From positions 124,001 to 188,000 of the forward strand of contig CACYSQ010000006.1 of NCBI GenBank assembly GCA_902777125.1: 64,000 nucleotides of DNA, read 5' to 3'. This document shows, one piece after another, positions 17,331-26,015 of this stretch. This DNA is from Ruminococcus flavefaciens. Lineage in GTDB: Bacteria; Bacillota; Clostridia; Oscillospirales; Ruminococcaceae. Numbering within the stretch: position 1 is the first letter of the stretch; each line of letters opens with the position of its first letter. Below the pieces are notes generated by a model that made no database searches, was not told where the DNA came from, and worked only from the letters and a program-made list of their open reading frames with translations. The translations under genes and the position numbers were made by a program.

Positions 17331-17687
17331 ATGAAAAAAAGGATTATCGCATTTGTAATGGCGGCGATGTGCTGTTTCGGCTCAATGACCTGCATGACCT
17401 CATGTAAGGGAGGAGATAAATCAAGCTCTCCAAAATATACTAAATCAGATTATTACCGGCGGGCTGAGGATTTCTACAAGCGTCATGTGCAGGTCAATAA
17501 CTCATTAGCTTATAAAGACGGACAATCCATTCCCATACAATTTGACAGCAAAATAGAATCTGAAACGGACGATTATTGTATTATCAGTGTTAAAGGCTAT
17601 TATGATGTAAACGGCGAAAGACATGAATGCAGAGAACGAAAATTCAAGGTATATAAATCGACTCTTGATTTGGAGGAGGTAAAGTGA
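17331..17687 (+). CDS. Small putative lipoprotein
   Basis: The ATG at 17331, after AGGGTGA, gives 118 residues with a signal peptide and a lipobox-like MTSC (Cys23). The mature part is small and soluble, with KSDYYRRAEDFY and a beta-rich C-terminal half. A TATAAT box lies at about 17272-17277. No known family; probably anchored outside the membrane. Confidence 0.7.
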   Translation: MKKRIIAFVMAAMCCFGSMTCMTSCKGGDKSSSPKYTKSDYYRRAEDFYKRHVQVNNSLAYKDGQSIPIQFDSKIESETDDYCIISVKGYYDVNGERHECRERKFKVYKSTLDLEEVK

Positions 17688-17693
17688 TCTATG

Positions 17694-17718
17694 TAAGGAC
17701 GGCACGAAGCCGTCCTTA
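17694..17718. terminator. Hairpin terminator between convergent lipoprotein genes
   Basis: TAAGGACGGC/GCCGTCCTTA with a short loop lies between the two stops. The T-run is on the + strand side, so it mainly ends the upstream gene. Confidence 0.85.
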
Positions 17719-17722
17719 TTTT

Positions 17723-18007
17723 TTACCGTCTTGTGGTTTTGGTGCGGGTGGTGGTATGGCTGTCATCCTCACCGTCGAGACCGTCAACGATGTCTCCGGC
17801 AGCGTCAGTGATACCCTCGATGATATCGCCGCCAGCCTCACCGGCGCCGTTAATAGCGTCACTGACGTGCTCACCGACGGAGTTGTCGTCCATAGTGGAG
17901 GTGATGCTTTCGGGGTTGGAATCGTAGGTCGTATCGTCAGAGCCGCACGATGTGAAGGCTGTACAAACGGTAAAAAATATGGAGCATATTGCTAAAAGCT
18001 TTTTCAT
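17723..18007 (-). CDS. Small acidic putative lipoprotein
   Basis: The start with AAGGAT upstream is at 18007, giving 94 residues: signal peptide, lipobox FTSC (Cys21), then an Asp/Gly-rich mature part with a repeated pattern DAI.GAGEAGGDI / DAAGDIVDGLDGED and a Thr/Arg-rich end. The function is unknown. Its upstream region is the DnaA-box cluster at 18.0-18.2 kb. Confidence 0.7.
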   Translation of the reverse strand: MKKLLAICSIFFTVCTAFTSCGSDDTTYDSNPESITSTMDDNSVGEHVSDAINGAGEAGGDIIEGITDAAGDIVDGLDGEDDSHTTTRTKTTRR

Positions 18008-18044
18008 ACAATCATATCCTTTACATTTGTTGACTGTGGAGTGC

Positions 18045-18223
18045 TTTTCCACAGCGTAAGTTTATTGTTTACGCATTTTTCTTGATTATCCACAAGCTTT
18101 CAAAGTTTTTTTCACCATTTGAACGTGAATATACCGTTGTTTTCCACTTTTTCAACAGAGTTTTAAACATATGCGGAGATATCTCCACAGTGGTTTCAAC
18201 AGCGTGTGGAAAACTTATCCACA
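18045..18223. promoter_or_regulatory. DnaA-box cluster
   Basis: Within 180 bp lie two perfect TTATCCACA boxes (18086-18094 and 18215-18223), TTTTCCACA at 18045-18053, its inverse TGTGGAAAA at 18205-18213, TTTTCCACT at 18140-18148 and a weaker ATCTCCACA at 18181-18189. Several TTCAACA motifs are interspersed, as in the dnaA-dnaN gap. This is richer in consensus boxes than the gap beside dnaA. It may be part of a bipartite origin, a DnaA-titration site or a reactivation site; sequence alone cannot choose. Confidence 0.75.
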
Positions 18224-18387
18224 GTTCAACAGGCGAAATTAGGATTATATTGCTCAGAAAAAACGTCCCGGACGTTCATATCCCGGGACGGTGTGAAAAC
18301 TGATTGTATAATCGGAAAATCATGCAAAAATCATTTTCATGCCAATAATGATATTTTGCAGCAGTGATGCCGGAAAGGTGTCCGAAG

Positions 18388-18417
18388 ATAAAAAAGCTCC
18401 CGGTGAACCGGGAGCTT
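18388..18417 (-). terminator. Intrinsic terminator of carB
   Basis: On the minus strand AAGCTCCCGG-TTCA-CCGGGAGCTT is followed by a T-run. A second hairpin CGTCCCGG/CCGGGACG lies farther downstream, within 18264-18292. Confidence 0.9.
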
Positions 18418-18424
18418 CGCTGCC

Positions 18425-21400
18425 TTACTTTATATCGCCGTGGTGAGCCTGGAGTGACTTAACACCGAAGTGCTTGTTGTCTCTGTGAGCCTTGATGCCC
18501 TCAGCGCTTGCCTTAGCGGCAGCCATAGTGGTGATATAGGGAACGCGGTGCTTGATAGCAGCCTTGCGGATATAGCTGTCGTCGTGAACGCTTGTCTTGC
18601 CGGCAGGAGTATTGATAATGAGCTGTATCTCGCCGTTTGCGATCTCGTCCGCGATATTGGGACGTCCCTCATACATCTTGAATATCTTCTTGCAGGGAAT
18701 TCCCTCGTCCTTTATCATCTCATAGCTCTTGCCTGTTGCAAGGATATTGAAGCCGAGGTCGTTGAAAGCGTGAGCGATCTCGAGGAGCTCAGCCTTATCT
18801 CTGTCGCAAACGCTGAGGAGAACAGTGCCGCCGTCAGGAAGTCTTGTCTGAGTAGCTTCCTGAGCCTTGTAGTAAGCCTCGCCGAATGTGGGAGCGATAC
18901 CGAGAACTTCACCGGTTGAACGCATCTCAGGTCCGAGGACAGGATCGACCTCCTGGAACATATTGAACGGGAATACAGCCTCCTTGACGCCGTAGTGGTT
19001 GATCTGACGGTCGTGGAGCTCCGGAACAGGCGAGGGTCTGCCTGTGAGCGAGGAGGTGATGATATCGGTAGCGATCTTTACCATGTTGATGTCGCATACC
19101 TTTGATACGAGCGGAACGGTACGCGAAGCACGCGGATTAGCCTCAAGAACGTATACCGTATCGCCCTCGATAGCGTACTGCATATTCATAAGACCGCATA
19201 CGTTCATCTCAACGGCTATCTTCTTGGTGTACTCCTTGATAGTAGCTACCTGCTTCTCGGTGAGGTTCATGGAGGGCAGTATACAAGCGGAGTCGCCCGA
19301 GTGAACGCCTGCGAGCTCGATATGCTCCATAACAGCGGGAACGAAGCAGTGTGTGCCGTCGGAGATAGCGTCAGCCTCGCACTCGGTAGCGTGGTTGAGG
19401 AAGCGGTCGATGAGGATAGGTCTGTCGGGAGTTACGCCGACTGCTGCGGACATATAAACTCTCATCATATCGTCATCGTGAACTATCTCCATGCCGCGTC
19501 CGCCGAGAACGTAGGAAGGACGAACCATTACTGGGTAGCCGATGCGGTTTGCAATCTCAAGAGCCTCGTCAACGTTAACAGCCATGCCAGCCTCGGGCAT
19601 AGGAATGCCGAGCTTGTCCATCATAGCACGGAAGTGGTCACGGTCCTCAGCGAGGTCAATGGTCTCGGGAGTTGTGCCGAGGATATTGACGCCGTACTTT
19701 TTGAGGTCGCTTGCGAGGTTAAGAGGAGTCTGACCGCCGAACTGAGCGATAACGCCGACCGGCTTCTCCTTTTCGTGGATAGAGAGAACGTCCTCGAGGG
19801 TAAGAGGCTCGAAATAGAGCTTATCGGAGGTGTCGTAGTCAGTGGAAACGGTCTCCGGGTTGCAGTTTACGATAATGGACTCAAAGCCGAGCTTTTTGAG
19901 TGCGAGTGCAGCGTGAACGCAGCAGTAGTCGAATTCGATACCCTGACCGATACGGTTAGGACCGCCGCCGAGTATCATTATCTTGGGCTTGTCGGTATTT
20001 ACGGGGCTGTTGTCCTTGTCAAGGTGGTAAGTGGAGTAGTAGTAAGCCGCATTCTGAGTACCGCTTACATGAACGCCCTCCCAAGCCTCCTTGATGCCGA
20101 AGCCGATGCGGGCATTGCGTATCTCCTCCTCTGTAACTTCGAGGAGAGAGCTGAGGTAGCGGTCTGAGAAGCCGTCGAGCTTAGCCTGTTTGAGGACGTT
20201 TTCAGCAGGAACGCTGCCCTTCATTGTGAGGAGAGCCTCCTCCTCGTCAACAAGCTCCTTCATCTGCTCGATGAAGTACTTCTTTATCTTTGTGAGGTCG
20301 TGGAGCTCGTCGATAGTAGCGCCCTTGCGGAGAGCCTCATACATAACGAACTGTCTCTCGCTGGTGGGGAAACGGAGCTGATCGAGGAGCTGTTCCTTTG
20401 TCATTTCGTGGAAATTCTTAGCGAAGCCGAGACCGTATCTGTCCTTTTCGAGGGAACGGATAGCCTTCTGGAAAGCCTCCTTGTAGGTCTTGCCGATGCT
20501 CATTACCTCGCCGACAGCTCTCATCTGAGTGCCGAGCTTGTCCTCAGCGCCCTTGAACTTCTCGAATGCCCAGCGAGCGAACTTGATAACGATGTAATCG
20601 CCGTCCGGATAGTACTTATCGAGAGTGCCGTACTTGCCGCAGGGAATTTCCTTGAGTGTGAGACCGCAGGCGAGCATTGCCGATACGAGAGCTATCGGGA
20701 AGCCTGTTGCCTTTGAAGCAAGTGCGGAGGAACGAGAGGTTCTGGGGTTGATCTCGATAACAACGATGCGTCCTGTCTCAGGATCGCGGGCAAACTGGCA
20801 GTTGCAGCCGCCGATGACCTGAATGGACTCTATAATGCGGTAGGACATCTCCTGGAGCTCCTTCTGAACGTCCTCGGGGATAGTGAGCATAGGTGCAGAG
20901 CAGAAGGAATCACCGGTGTGAACGCCGATAGGGTCGATGTTCTCGATGAAGCAAACGGTTATCTTGTTGTTCTCAGCATCGCGGACAACCTCGAGCTCGA
21001 GCTCCTCCCAGCCGAAGATGCACTCCTCAACGAGTACCTGTCCTACGAGAGAAGCCTGAAGTCCTCTTGCACAAACGACCTTGAGCTCGTCAACGTTGTA
21101 GACCATACCGCCGCCGGCACCGCCCATTGTGTAAGCCGGACGGAGAACTACGGGGTATTTGAGCTTTTCAGCGATCTTAACAGCCTCGTCAACGGAATAA
21201 GCAACCTCACTGCGGGGCATACCGATGCCGAGAGCCTTCATAGCGTTCTTGAACTCGATACGGTCCTCGCCGCGCTCGATAGCGTCGACCTGAACGCCGA
21301 TTACCTGAACGTTGTACTCCTTGAGTACGCCAGCCTTGTCGAGCTCAGAGCAGAGGTTAAGTCCTGACTGACCGCCGAGATTGGGAAGGAGAGCGTCGGG

Positions 21401-21646
21401 ACGTTCCTTCTTGATTATCTGGGTAAGTCTTGAAAGGTTGAGCGGCTCGATATAGGTGATATCCGCAACATCTGGGTCTGTCATGATGGTAGCGGGGTTA
21501 GAGTTTACGAGAACGATCTCGTAGCCCAGTTTTTTGAGGGCTTTGCAAGCCTGGGTTCCGGAATAGTCGAATTCACACGCCTGACCGATGATGATAGGAC
21601 CTGAACCTATTATCATGATCTTGTTGATGTCCTGTCTTTTTGGCAT
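18425..21646 (-). CDS. carB: Carbamoyl-phosphate synthase large subunit
   Basis: This 1073-residue enzyme has the full family length: two ATP-grasp halves (about residues 1-400 and 550-935) and a C-terminal MGS-like allosteric domain (about 935-1073, with NILATGKSYEMI). It makes carbamoyl phosphate from ammonia (from the CarA glutaminase), bicarbonate and 2 ATP for pyrimidine and arginine synthesis. Motifs include GSGPIIIGQACEFDYSG and GGGPNRIGQGIEFDY. The small subunit carA, normally just upstream, is not there; upstream lies recR. It has its own promoter and terminator. Confidence 0.98.
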   Translation of the reverse strand: MPKRQDINKIMIIGSGPIIIGQACEFDYSGTQACKALKKLGYEIVLVNSNPATIMTDPDVADITYIEPLNLSRLTQIIKKERPDALLPNLGGQSGLNLCSELDKAGVLKEYNVQVIGVQVDAIERGEDRIEFKNAMKALGIGMPRSEVAYSVDEAVKIAEKLKYPVVLRPAYTMGGAGGGMVYNVDELKVVCARGLQASLVGQVLVEECIFGWEELELEVVRDAENNKITVCFIENIDPIGVHTGDSFCSAPMLTIPEDVQKELQEMSYRIIESIQVIGGCNCQFARDPETGRIVVIEINPRTSRSSALASKATGFPIALVSAMLACGLTLKEIPCGKYGTLDKYYPDGDYIVIKFARWAFEKFKGAEDKLGTQMRAVGEVMSIGKTYKEAFQKAIRSLEKDRYGLGFAKNFHEMTKEQLLDQLRFPTSERQFVMYEALRKGATIDELHDLTKIKKYFIEQMKELVDEEEALLTMKGSVPAENVLKQAKLDGFSDRYLSSLLEVTEEEIRNARIGFGIKEAWEGVHVSGTQNAAYYYSTYHLDKDNSPVNTDKPKIMILGGGPNRIGQGIEFDYCCVHAALALKKLGFESIIVNCNPETVSTDYDTSDKLYFEPLTLEDVLSIHEKEKPVGVIAQFGGQTPLNLASDLKKYGVNILGTTPETIDLAEDRDHFRAMMDKLGIPMPEAGMAVNVDEALEIANRIGYPVMVRPSYVLGGRGMEIVHDDDMMRVYMSAAVGVTPDRPILIDRFLNHATECEADAISDGTHCFVPAVMEHIELAGVHSGDSACILPSMNLTEKQVATIKEYTKKIAVEMNVCGLMNMQYAIEGDTVYVLEANPRASRTVPLVSKVCDINMVKIATDIITSSLTGRPSPVPELHDRQINHYGVKEAVFPFNMFQEVDPVLGPEMRSTGEVLGIAPTFGEAYYKAQEATQTRLPDGGTVLLSVCDRDKAELLEIAHAFNDLGFNILATGKSYEMIKDEGIPCKKIFKMYEGRPNIADEIANGEIQLIINTPAGKTSVHDDSYIRKAAIKHRVPYITTMAAAKASAEGIKAHRDNKHFGVKSLQAHHGDIK

Positions 21647-21735
21647 ACTTGATCTCCCAACCCGTACAAATAGTACGATAAAATTCAGATGTGCATTTTC
21701 GCTTTAAAGCGTCATTGCACAACTTCTTACCTTAT

Positions 21736-21764
21736 ATTGTAACACAAAACGATATGAAATGCAA
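21736..21764 (-). promoter_or_regulatory. carB promoter
   Basis: Read on the minus strand, TTGCAT (21764-21759), a 17-bp spacer and TACAAT (21741-21736) lie about 90 bp before the carB ATG. The leader has a CGCTTTAAAGCG palindrome but no terminator-like hairpin, so a PyrR-type attenuator is not evident. Confidence 0.75.
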
Positions 21765-21830
21765 GATAAAATTGAAAAAAGAGTAAGAAATCGAAGTGCA
21801 TAGCAGTTTGCCGCATCGAAAGTCTCTGAT

Positions 21831-22238
21831 GTGTGCGATGTAAAAAAGCCGTCCGCAAGAACTGAGCGAGCTTGCGAGCGACAGTGTGGAATATGGCGGT
21901 ATCGCATTTGTTAATTGTTTCCGTTTTATTGTTCTGCCGTGTGCGATGTAAAAAGAAGCCGTCCGCAAGAACTGAGCGAGCTTGCGAGCGGCATTATTGT
22001 TCTGCCGTGTGCGATGTAAAAAAAGCCGTCCGCAAGAACTGAGCGAGCTTGCGAGCGGCAACGGTGGGCACCGCTTTTTATCCTGAGCGGTGTACCACTC
22101 GGTCTCAGACAGGATCCTACCTCGACCTCGGGCAAAAACGGCGGTATCGCATTTGTTAATTGTTTCCGTTTTATTGTTCTGCCGTGTGCGATGTAAAAAG
22201 AAGCCGTCCGCAAGAACTGAGCGAGCTTGCGAGCGGCA
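21831..22238 (-). repeat. Four copies of a terminator-like repeat downstream of recR
   Basis: A unit of about 54 bp occurs at 21831-21882, 21939-21993, 22007-22060 and 22184-22238. Read on the minus strand each is a hairpin GCCGCTCGCAAG ... CTTGCGGACGGC followed by a run of 5-7 T, so each looks like an intrinsic terminator for recR. Copies 2 and 4 lie in a larger direct duplication of about 99 bp (21895-21993 and 22140-22238) that also includes an ATCGCATTTGTTAATTG stretch. A diverged fifth unit lies at 55097-55154. Confidence 0.88.
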
Positions 22239-22250
22239 GGTATCGCCGCG

Positions 22251-22853
22251 TTACATATCGTTTCTGTTTTCGAGGGCTTTGTAGAGCGTGACCTCGTCGG
22301 CATATTCGAGGATACCTCCGACCGGCAGACCAAAGGCGAGCCTTGTCACCTTTACGCCGAGGGGTTTCAGCAGACCTGCCGCGTACATAGCGGTAGCATC
22401 GCCCTCAACGGTGGGATTGGTAGCCATTATGACCTCCTGCACACCGCCCTCGGAAATACGCGCGAGGAGCTCCTTGAAGCGGAGCTTATCCGGGGTAATG
22501 CCGTCCATAGGCGAGAGCAGACCGTGGAGCACATGGTAGACGCCGTTGTACTCGCGGGTGCGCTCAAAGGCGGTAACGTCCTTGGGACCCTCGACCACGC
22601 AGATGACGCTTTTGTCTCTGTCGTCGTCGCTGCAAATGGGACATATCTCCCTTTCAGTGAGGTTCTGACAGCACTTGCAGCAGCGGACGTTGCGTTTTGC
22701 ATCGAGGAGGGCGTTTGCGAAGTCCTCGACCGCAGTCTCGTCCATAGACATGACATGGTAGGCGAGTCTTTGTGCGGACTTCATGCCGATACCCGGCAGA
22801 GAGGCGAACTTTTCCGCGAGAATTACAAGCGGAAGAGCATTATGGTCAGCCAT
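22251..22853 (-). CDS. recR: Recombination protein RecR
   Basis: This 200-residue protein has the helix-hairpin-helix LPGIGMKSAQRLAYH, the C4 zinc finger CCKCCQNLTEREICPIC and the Toprim motif CVVEGPKDV. RecR works with RecF and RecO in loading RecA at gaps. It follows ybaB by 5 bp in the conserved dnaX-ybaB-recR order. The last 83 residues are nearly duplicated at 57182-57433. Confidence 0.97.
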   Translation of the reverse strand: MADHNALPLVILAEKFASLPGIGMKSAQRLAYHVMSMDETAVEDFANALLDAKRNVRCCKCCQNLTEREICPICSDDDRDKSVICVVEGPKDVTAFERTREYNGVYHVLHGLLSPMDGITPDKLRFKELLARISEGGVQEVIMATNPTVEGDATAMYAAGLLKPLGVKVTRLAFGLPVGGILEYADEVTLYKALENRNDM

Positions 22854-22858
22854 TATCC

Positions 22859-23206
22859 TTAAAACAGACCGGGAAGTGCAACTCCTCCGGTGATCTTGCT
22901 CATTTCGGTCTCGGTAGTGGTCTCAACGTTGTTGACAGCCTCGTTGACAGCACTGATGATGAGGTCCTGGAGCATCTCGATATCCTCGGGATCAACGACC
23001 TCGGGCTTTATAGTGAGGGACTTGATAGTCTTCTTGCCGGTAACAACGACCTCAACAGCGCCGCCGCCAACGACAGCAGAGAACTCTCTGCCCTCGATAT
23101 CCTCCTGAAGAACAGTGATCTGATCCTGCATCTTCTGAGCCTGCTTTATCATTGAGTTCATATTCTGAGCGCCGCCGCCCATATTCTTGGGTATTCTTGC
23201 TTTCAT
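22859..23206 (-). CDS. ybaB: YbaB/EbfC nucleoid-associated protein
   Basis: This 115-residue protein shows the YbaB pattern: an N-terminal helix MNSMIKQAQKMQDQI, a central strand set with VVGGGAVEVVVTGKK, and DPEDIEMLQDLIISAVNEA. Members bind DNA as dimers. The ATG follows AAGGAG. It is cotranscribed with recR and separated from dnaX by 223 bp containing a terminator-like hairpin, so it may have its own promoter. Confidence 0.95.
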   Translation of the reverse strand: MKARIPKNMGGGAQNMNSMIKQAQKMQDQITVLQEDIEGREFSAVVGGGAVEVVVTGKKTIKSLTIKPEVVDPEDIEMLQDLIISAVNEAVNNVETTTETEMSKITGGVALPGLF

Positions 23207-23312
23207 TTCAAATTCTCCTTCGGAATGTTTTTTTATTATTCAAAGCAATGACTTGCTTTTTAACATTATTAAATAAGCCGATAGCTTTGTAGGGTCTGCC
23301 TTTGGAAGTCCG

Positions 23313-23415
23313 CAAAAAACAAACCGCCTCCCGCATTGGACGCCCGAAAGGCGGCTCAACACATCGTTGTTGGTGATATATTCTTTGTCCACGGGCGGAT
23401 GATATCCGCCCCTAC
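23313..23415 (-). repeat. dnaX terminator hairpin and GTAG-foot REP
   Basis: On the minus strand the first structure after dnaX is GTAG plus hairpin GGGCGGATATCATCCGCCC (23415-23393). It is followed by a CCGCCT/AGGCGG hairpin with a TTTGTTTTTT tail (about 23355-23313), a likely terminator. The remaining 100 bp before ybaB are AT-rich with no clear element. Confidence 0.7.
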
Positions 23416-23429
23416 AGATAAGCTAAAGC

Positions 23430-25046
23430 TTAATTGACGCCCTGTCCGTTTTCAACGGCAGTTTCGATATTATTCGCCTGAGCCTTTTTTATAAGCTCCT
23501 CAGCCATATTCCTCTGCTGATCGACCGTTGTGGTGCATCTTGCCTTTATGACGTAACGCTGTCCGAGCACACGGCTGATAGTCTCGCTGAGGTGGATCGC
23601 GTTCTCCTTGTTCTTGAACAGCGTTATGAAGAAGCGGTTCTGTGAGGTTATGAAGATGATATTGCCGGCTGTAGCGGCAAAGGAACCGTCAAGGCTTCCG
23701 GCAACGGCAGGGTTGACCTTCCGGAATTCCTCCAGCACCTCGTCCCAGCGGTTGCAGGGGATAAGGTCCTCCGGTCTGAGCTTCTTGATGTCCACAGTAG
23801 GCTGAGGCTCGGTGTCCGGAGCAGGATTTCTTGCGGTAAGGACCTCCGGCTCGGCAGGTCTCCCTCCGGAGAGGGGAACGTTCTGAACGGAGCTGAGCTT
23901 ATCCTCCAGCTTTTTTATTTTATCATAAATCTCAGAATTGTCAATAGTTTCGGCGGTTTTATTTACATTTCCGCAAAGTCTGATAAGCGTCATCTCGAAT
24001 TCGACGCGCTTGTTCATGACCTTCATCATGCGTTCACGGCACTCCTGCAAAGCGGAGAGCCTTGCCATAACGGTATCGAGGTCGGTGCTTTCGGCGAGTT
24101 CCCGGAGCTTTTCGAGCTCGTCCGGCATACACACGATGAGGCTCGCGGCATTTTCGGGCGAGACCTTAATGAGCATGATGTTCCGGAGCTGAGCGATGAG
24201 CTCCTCGCAGAGCCTTGAAAGATCCTTTGACATATCGTAGAGGCTTCCGGTAATGCCGAGAGCCTTCGCGGTATCGGAGCTGTTTATCGCAGAGAGCATA
24301 TCGTAGAGGTAGTCCCTTCCGGCGATACCGGCAGTGTCAGAAACCGCCGCTGCGTCAATGGTCTCGGCACAGGCAGAGCACTGGTCGAGGAGGGATACCG
24401 CATCACGCATACCGCCGTCGGCAAGCTTCGCTATCATAGCGGCACCGTCGTCGGTGAGGGAGATGTTCTCCTGCTGGGCGATATATTTGAGCCTTGCGGC
24501 GATATCCTCCGCCTTGATGCGCCGGAAATCGTATCTCTGGCAGCGTGAGGCGATAGTAGCCGGGACCTTGTGTATCTCGGTCGTCGCAAGAATGAATTTG
24601 ACGTAAGGAGGGGGCTCCTCCATAATTTTCAGAAGCGCATTGAAAGCGCCCTGCGAGAGCATATGCACCTCGTCGATGATGTAGATCTTGTAAGCGCCGC
24701 GTTCGGGGGTATAGACCGCACCGTCACGCAGGTCGCGGATATTGTCAACGCCGTTGTTGGAGGCAGCGTCTATCTCGACAATATCGGTAAGTGCGCCGCT
24801 GTCTGCATCACGGCAGATGTCGCATTCAAGGCAGGGGTTGCCGTTTTTCATATTGCGGCAGTTGACAGCCTTGGCGAGGATACGCGCACAGGTGGTCTTA
24901 CCCGTACCGCGGGAGCCTGTGAACAGGTAGGCGTGGGCAGTTCTGCCGCTGATTATCTGATTTTTCAGCGTATCGGTAGTATGCTGCTGTGAGATGACGT
25001 CATCGAAGGTGAGCGGACGCCATTTGCGGTAGAGTGCCTTGTACAA
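23430..25046 (-). CDS. dnaX: DNA polymerase III gamma/tau subunit
   Basis: This 538-residue clamp-loader ATPase has Walker A GSRGTGKTT (about residue 44), a zinc module CRNMKNGNPCLECDIC, Walker B IYIIDEVHML, and the SRC motif in TIASRCQRY. The start is TTG: AGGAGG lies eight bases upstream and no ATG fits. Domain III and a C-terminal tau-like region (after about residue 370) are present, so the product is tau-type. It is followed by ybaB and recR, and preceded by a TPR gene only 16 bp away. Confidence 0.97.
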   Translation of the reverse strand: MYKALYRKWRPLTFDDVISQQHTTDTLKNQIISGRTAHAYLFTGSRGTGKTTCARILAKAVNCRNMKNGNPCLECDICRDADSGALTDIVEIDAASNNGVDNIRDLRDGAVYTPERGAYKIYIIDEVHMLSQGAFNALLKIMEEPPPYVKFILATTEIHKVPATIASRCQRYDFRRIKAEDIAARLKYIAQQENISLTDDGAAMIAKLADGGMRDAVSLLDQCSACAETIDAAAVSDTAGIAGRDYLYDMLSAINSSDTAKALGITGSLYDMSKDLSRLCEELIAQLRNIMLIKVSPENAASLIVCMPDELEKLRELAESTDLDTVMARLSALQECRERMMKVMNKRVEFEMTLIRLCGNVNKTAETIDNSEIYDKIKKLEDKLSSVQNVPLSGGRPAEPEVLTARNPAPDTEPQPTVDIKKLRPEDLIPCNRWDEVLEEFRKVNPAVAGSLDGSFAATAGNIIFITSQNRFFITLFKNKENAIHLSETISRVLGQRYVIKARCTTTVDQQRNMAEELIKKAQANNIETAVENGQGVN

Positions 25047-25062
25047 ATGCAGCGCCTCCTTT

Positions 25063-25971
25063 TCAGCTCTTGGAAGAGTCTGACGAGGAACGGTTGCCGA
25101 GCATTACGGCAGCCTGTACCTCCTCGAAATAGTTGGTGAAGCCGTGAGGGTCTTCGATATTATTGAGCATGGCAAGGCGGAAATATTCCGAAGCCTTGTC
25201 AAAATCCTTCAGAAGGTTATACGCGATGGCAGCTCCTCCGAGTGCAGAGGCATAGCTCTCGCGGCGTTCGATAGCCTCATTGTACCATTTCAGGGCAGTT
25301 TCGCCGTCATTGAGCTTGAGGTAGATATTGCCTATTTCGAGCCTTGCACGGCTGCTGTACTGGTGGTCGGAGTCAACGAGCTTCAGGAGTATATCGACAG
25401 CCCGCTTCGTATCGCCGCTCTCCGCGAGGCAGCGTGCTCTGAAAACCGGCATTTCCGCAAGAGTGAAGCCGTTTTCCTCAGCCTTGTCGTAATTTATGAT
25501 AGCATTGGGGTAGATGCCCATTATCTGGTAGCAGCGTCCGCGGTAGAATGAGACGATCGCCTGTTCCTCGCGGCTCCTTGGGAGGTCTGAGGCATCGAGC
25601 TCGGTGAAGATATCGAGCGCTCCCCTGAAATCTCCGGAATGGAAGGTGTGGACACCCGCCTCGAAGATACGGGATTTCTTGTCGAGACCTGTAAAAGCGC
25701 CGCCGATGATGTCCTCATCGTAGCGGTGGAAGATCTTCAGCCCGTACTTTCTCACTTCAAGGAAGAAGAATATCAGCCACAGTGGGAGAAGTATCGTGAA
25801 CATTATAATGAGAGCATCGCCGAGCATTATGCTGCGGCAGCCCGATGCGAAGCAGAGTATCGCGAAAGCGGCGGCAGAGAGGACTGCATCGGCGGCAAAC
25901 GCCTTAACAGCGGCTCTTCCGAGAGAGAGCATGACCCTCTTTGTTCTTCTTGCGGCAAGCGTAAACAGCAC
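25063..25971 (-). CDS. Membrane-anchored TPR-repeat protein
   Basis: The best start is a GTG at 25971, with AGGAGGG six bases upstream, giving 302 residues. A longer frame reaches 26091, but that part reads through the SRP RNA. Two hydrophobic segments (about residues 22-41 and 47-66) are followed by about five tetratricopeptide repeats (residues 95-285; for example AIVSFYRGRCYQIMGIYPNAI). TPRs mediate protein contacts; the partner is unknown. It lies between SRP RNA and dnaX and is probably in the same transcript. Confidence 0.8.
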   Translation of the reverse strand: MLFTLAARRTKRVMLSLGRAAVKAFAADAVLSAAAFAILCFASGCRSIMLGDALIIMFTILLPLWLIFFFLEVRKYGLKIFHRYDEDIIGGAFTGLDKKSRIFEAGVHTFHSGDFRGALDIFTELDASDLPRSREEQAIVSFYRGRCYQIMGIYPNAIINYDKAEENGFTLAEMPVFRARCLAESGDTKRAVDILLKLVDSDHQYSSRARLEIGNIYLKLNDGETALKWYNEAIERRESYASALGGAAIAYNLLKDFDKASEYFRLAMLNNIEDPHGFTNYFEEVQAAVMLGNRSSSDSSKS

Positions 25972-26015
25972 GATGATCCCTCCTTTGCGTGAGTTTCGTT
26001 TCAGCACAAAAAATT

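Noticed and set aside
18045-18223. DnaA cluster as the main bidirectional origin
   Set aside because: Genes on both sides mostly run toward the site, opposite to the usual leading-strand bias; a control site is more likely, though skew data are needed.
19301-20167. 288-codon open frame on the plus strand
   Set aside because: It is antisense to carB, whose family motifs are complete; the frame is a by-product of codon use.
21647-21735. Pyrimidine attenuator before carB
   Set aside because: The leader has small palindromes but no terminator/antiterminator pair or T-run.
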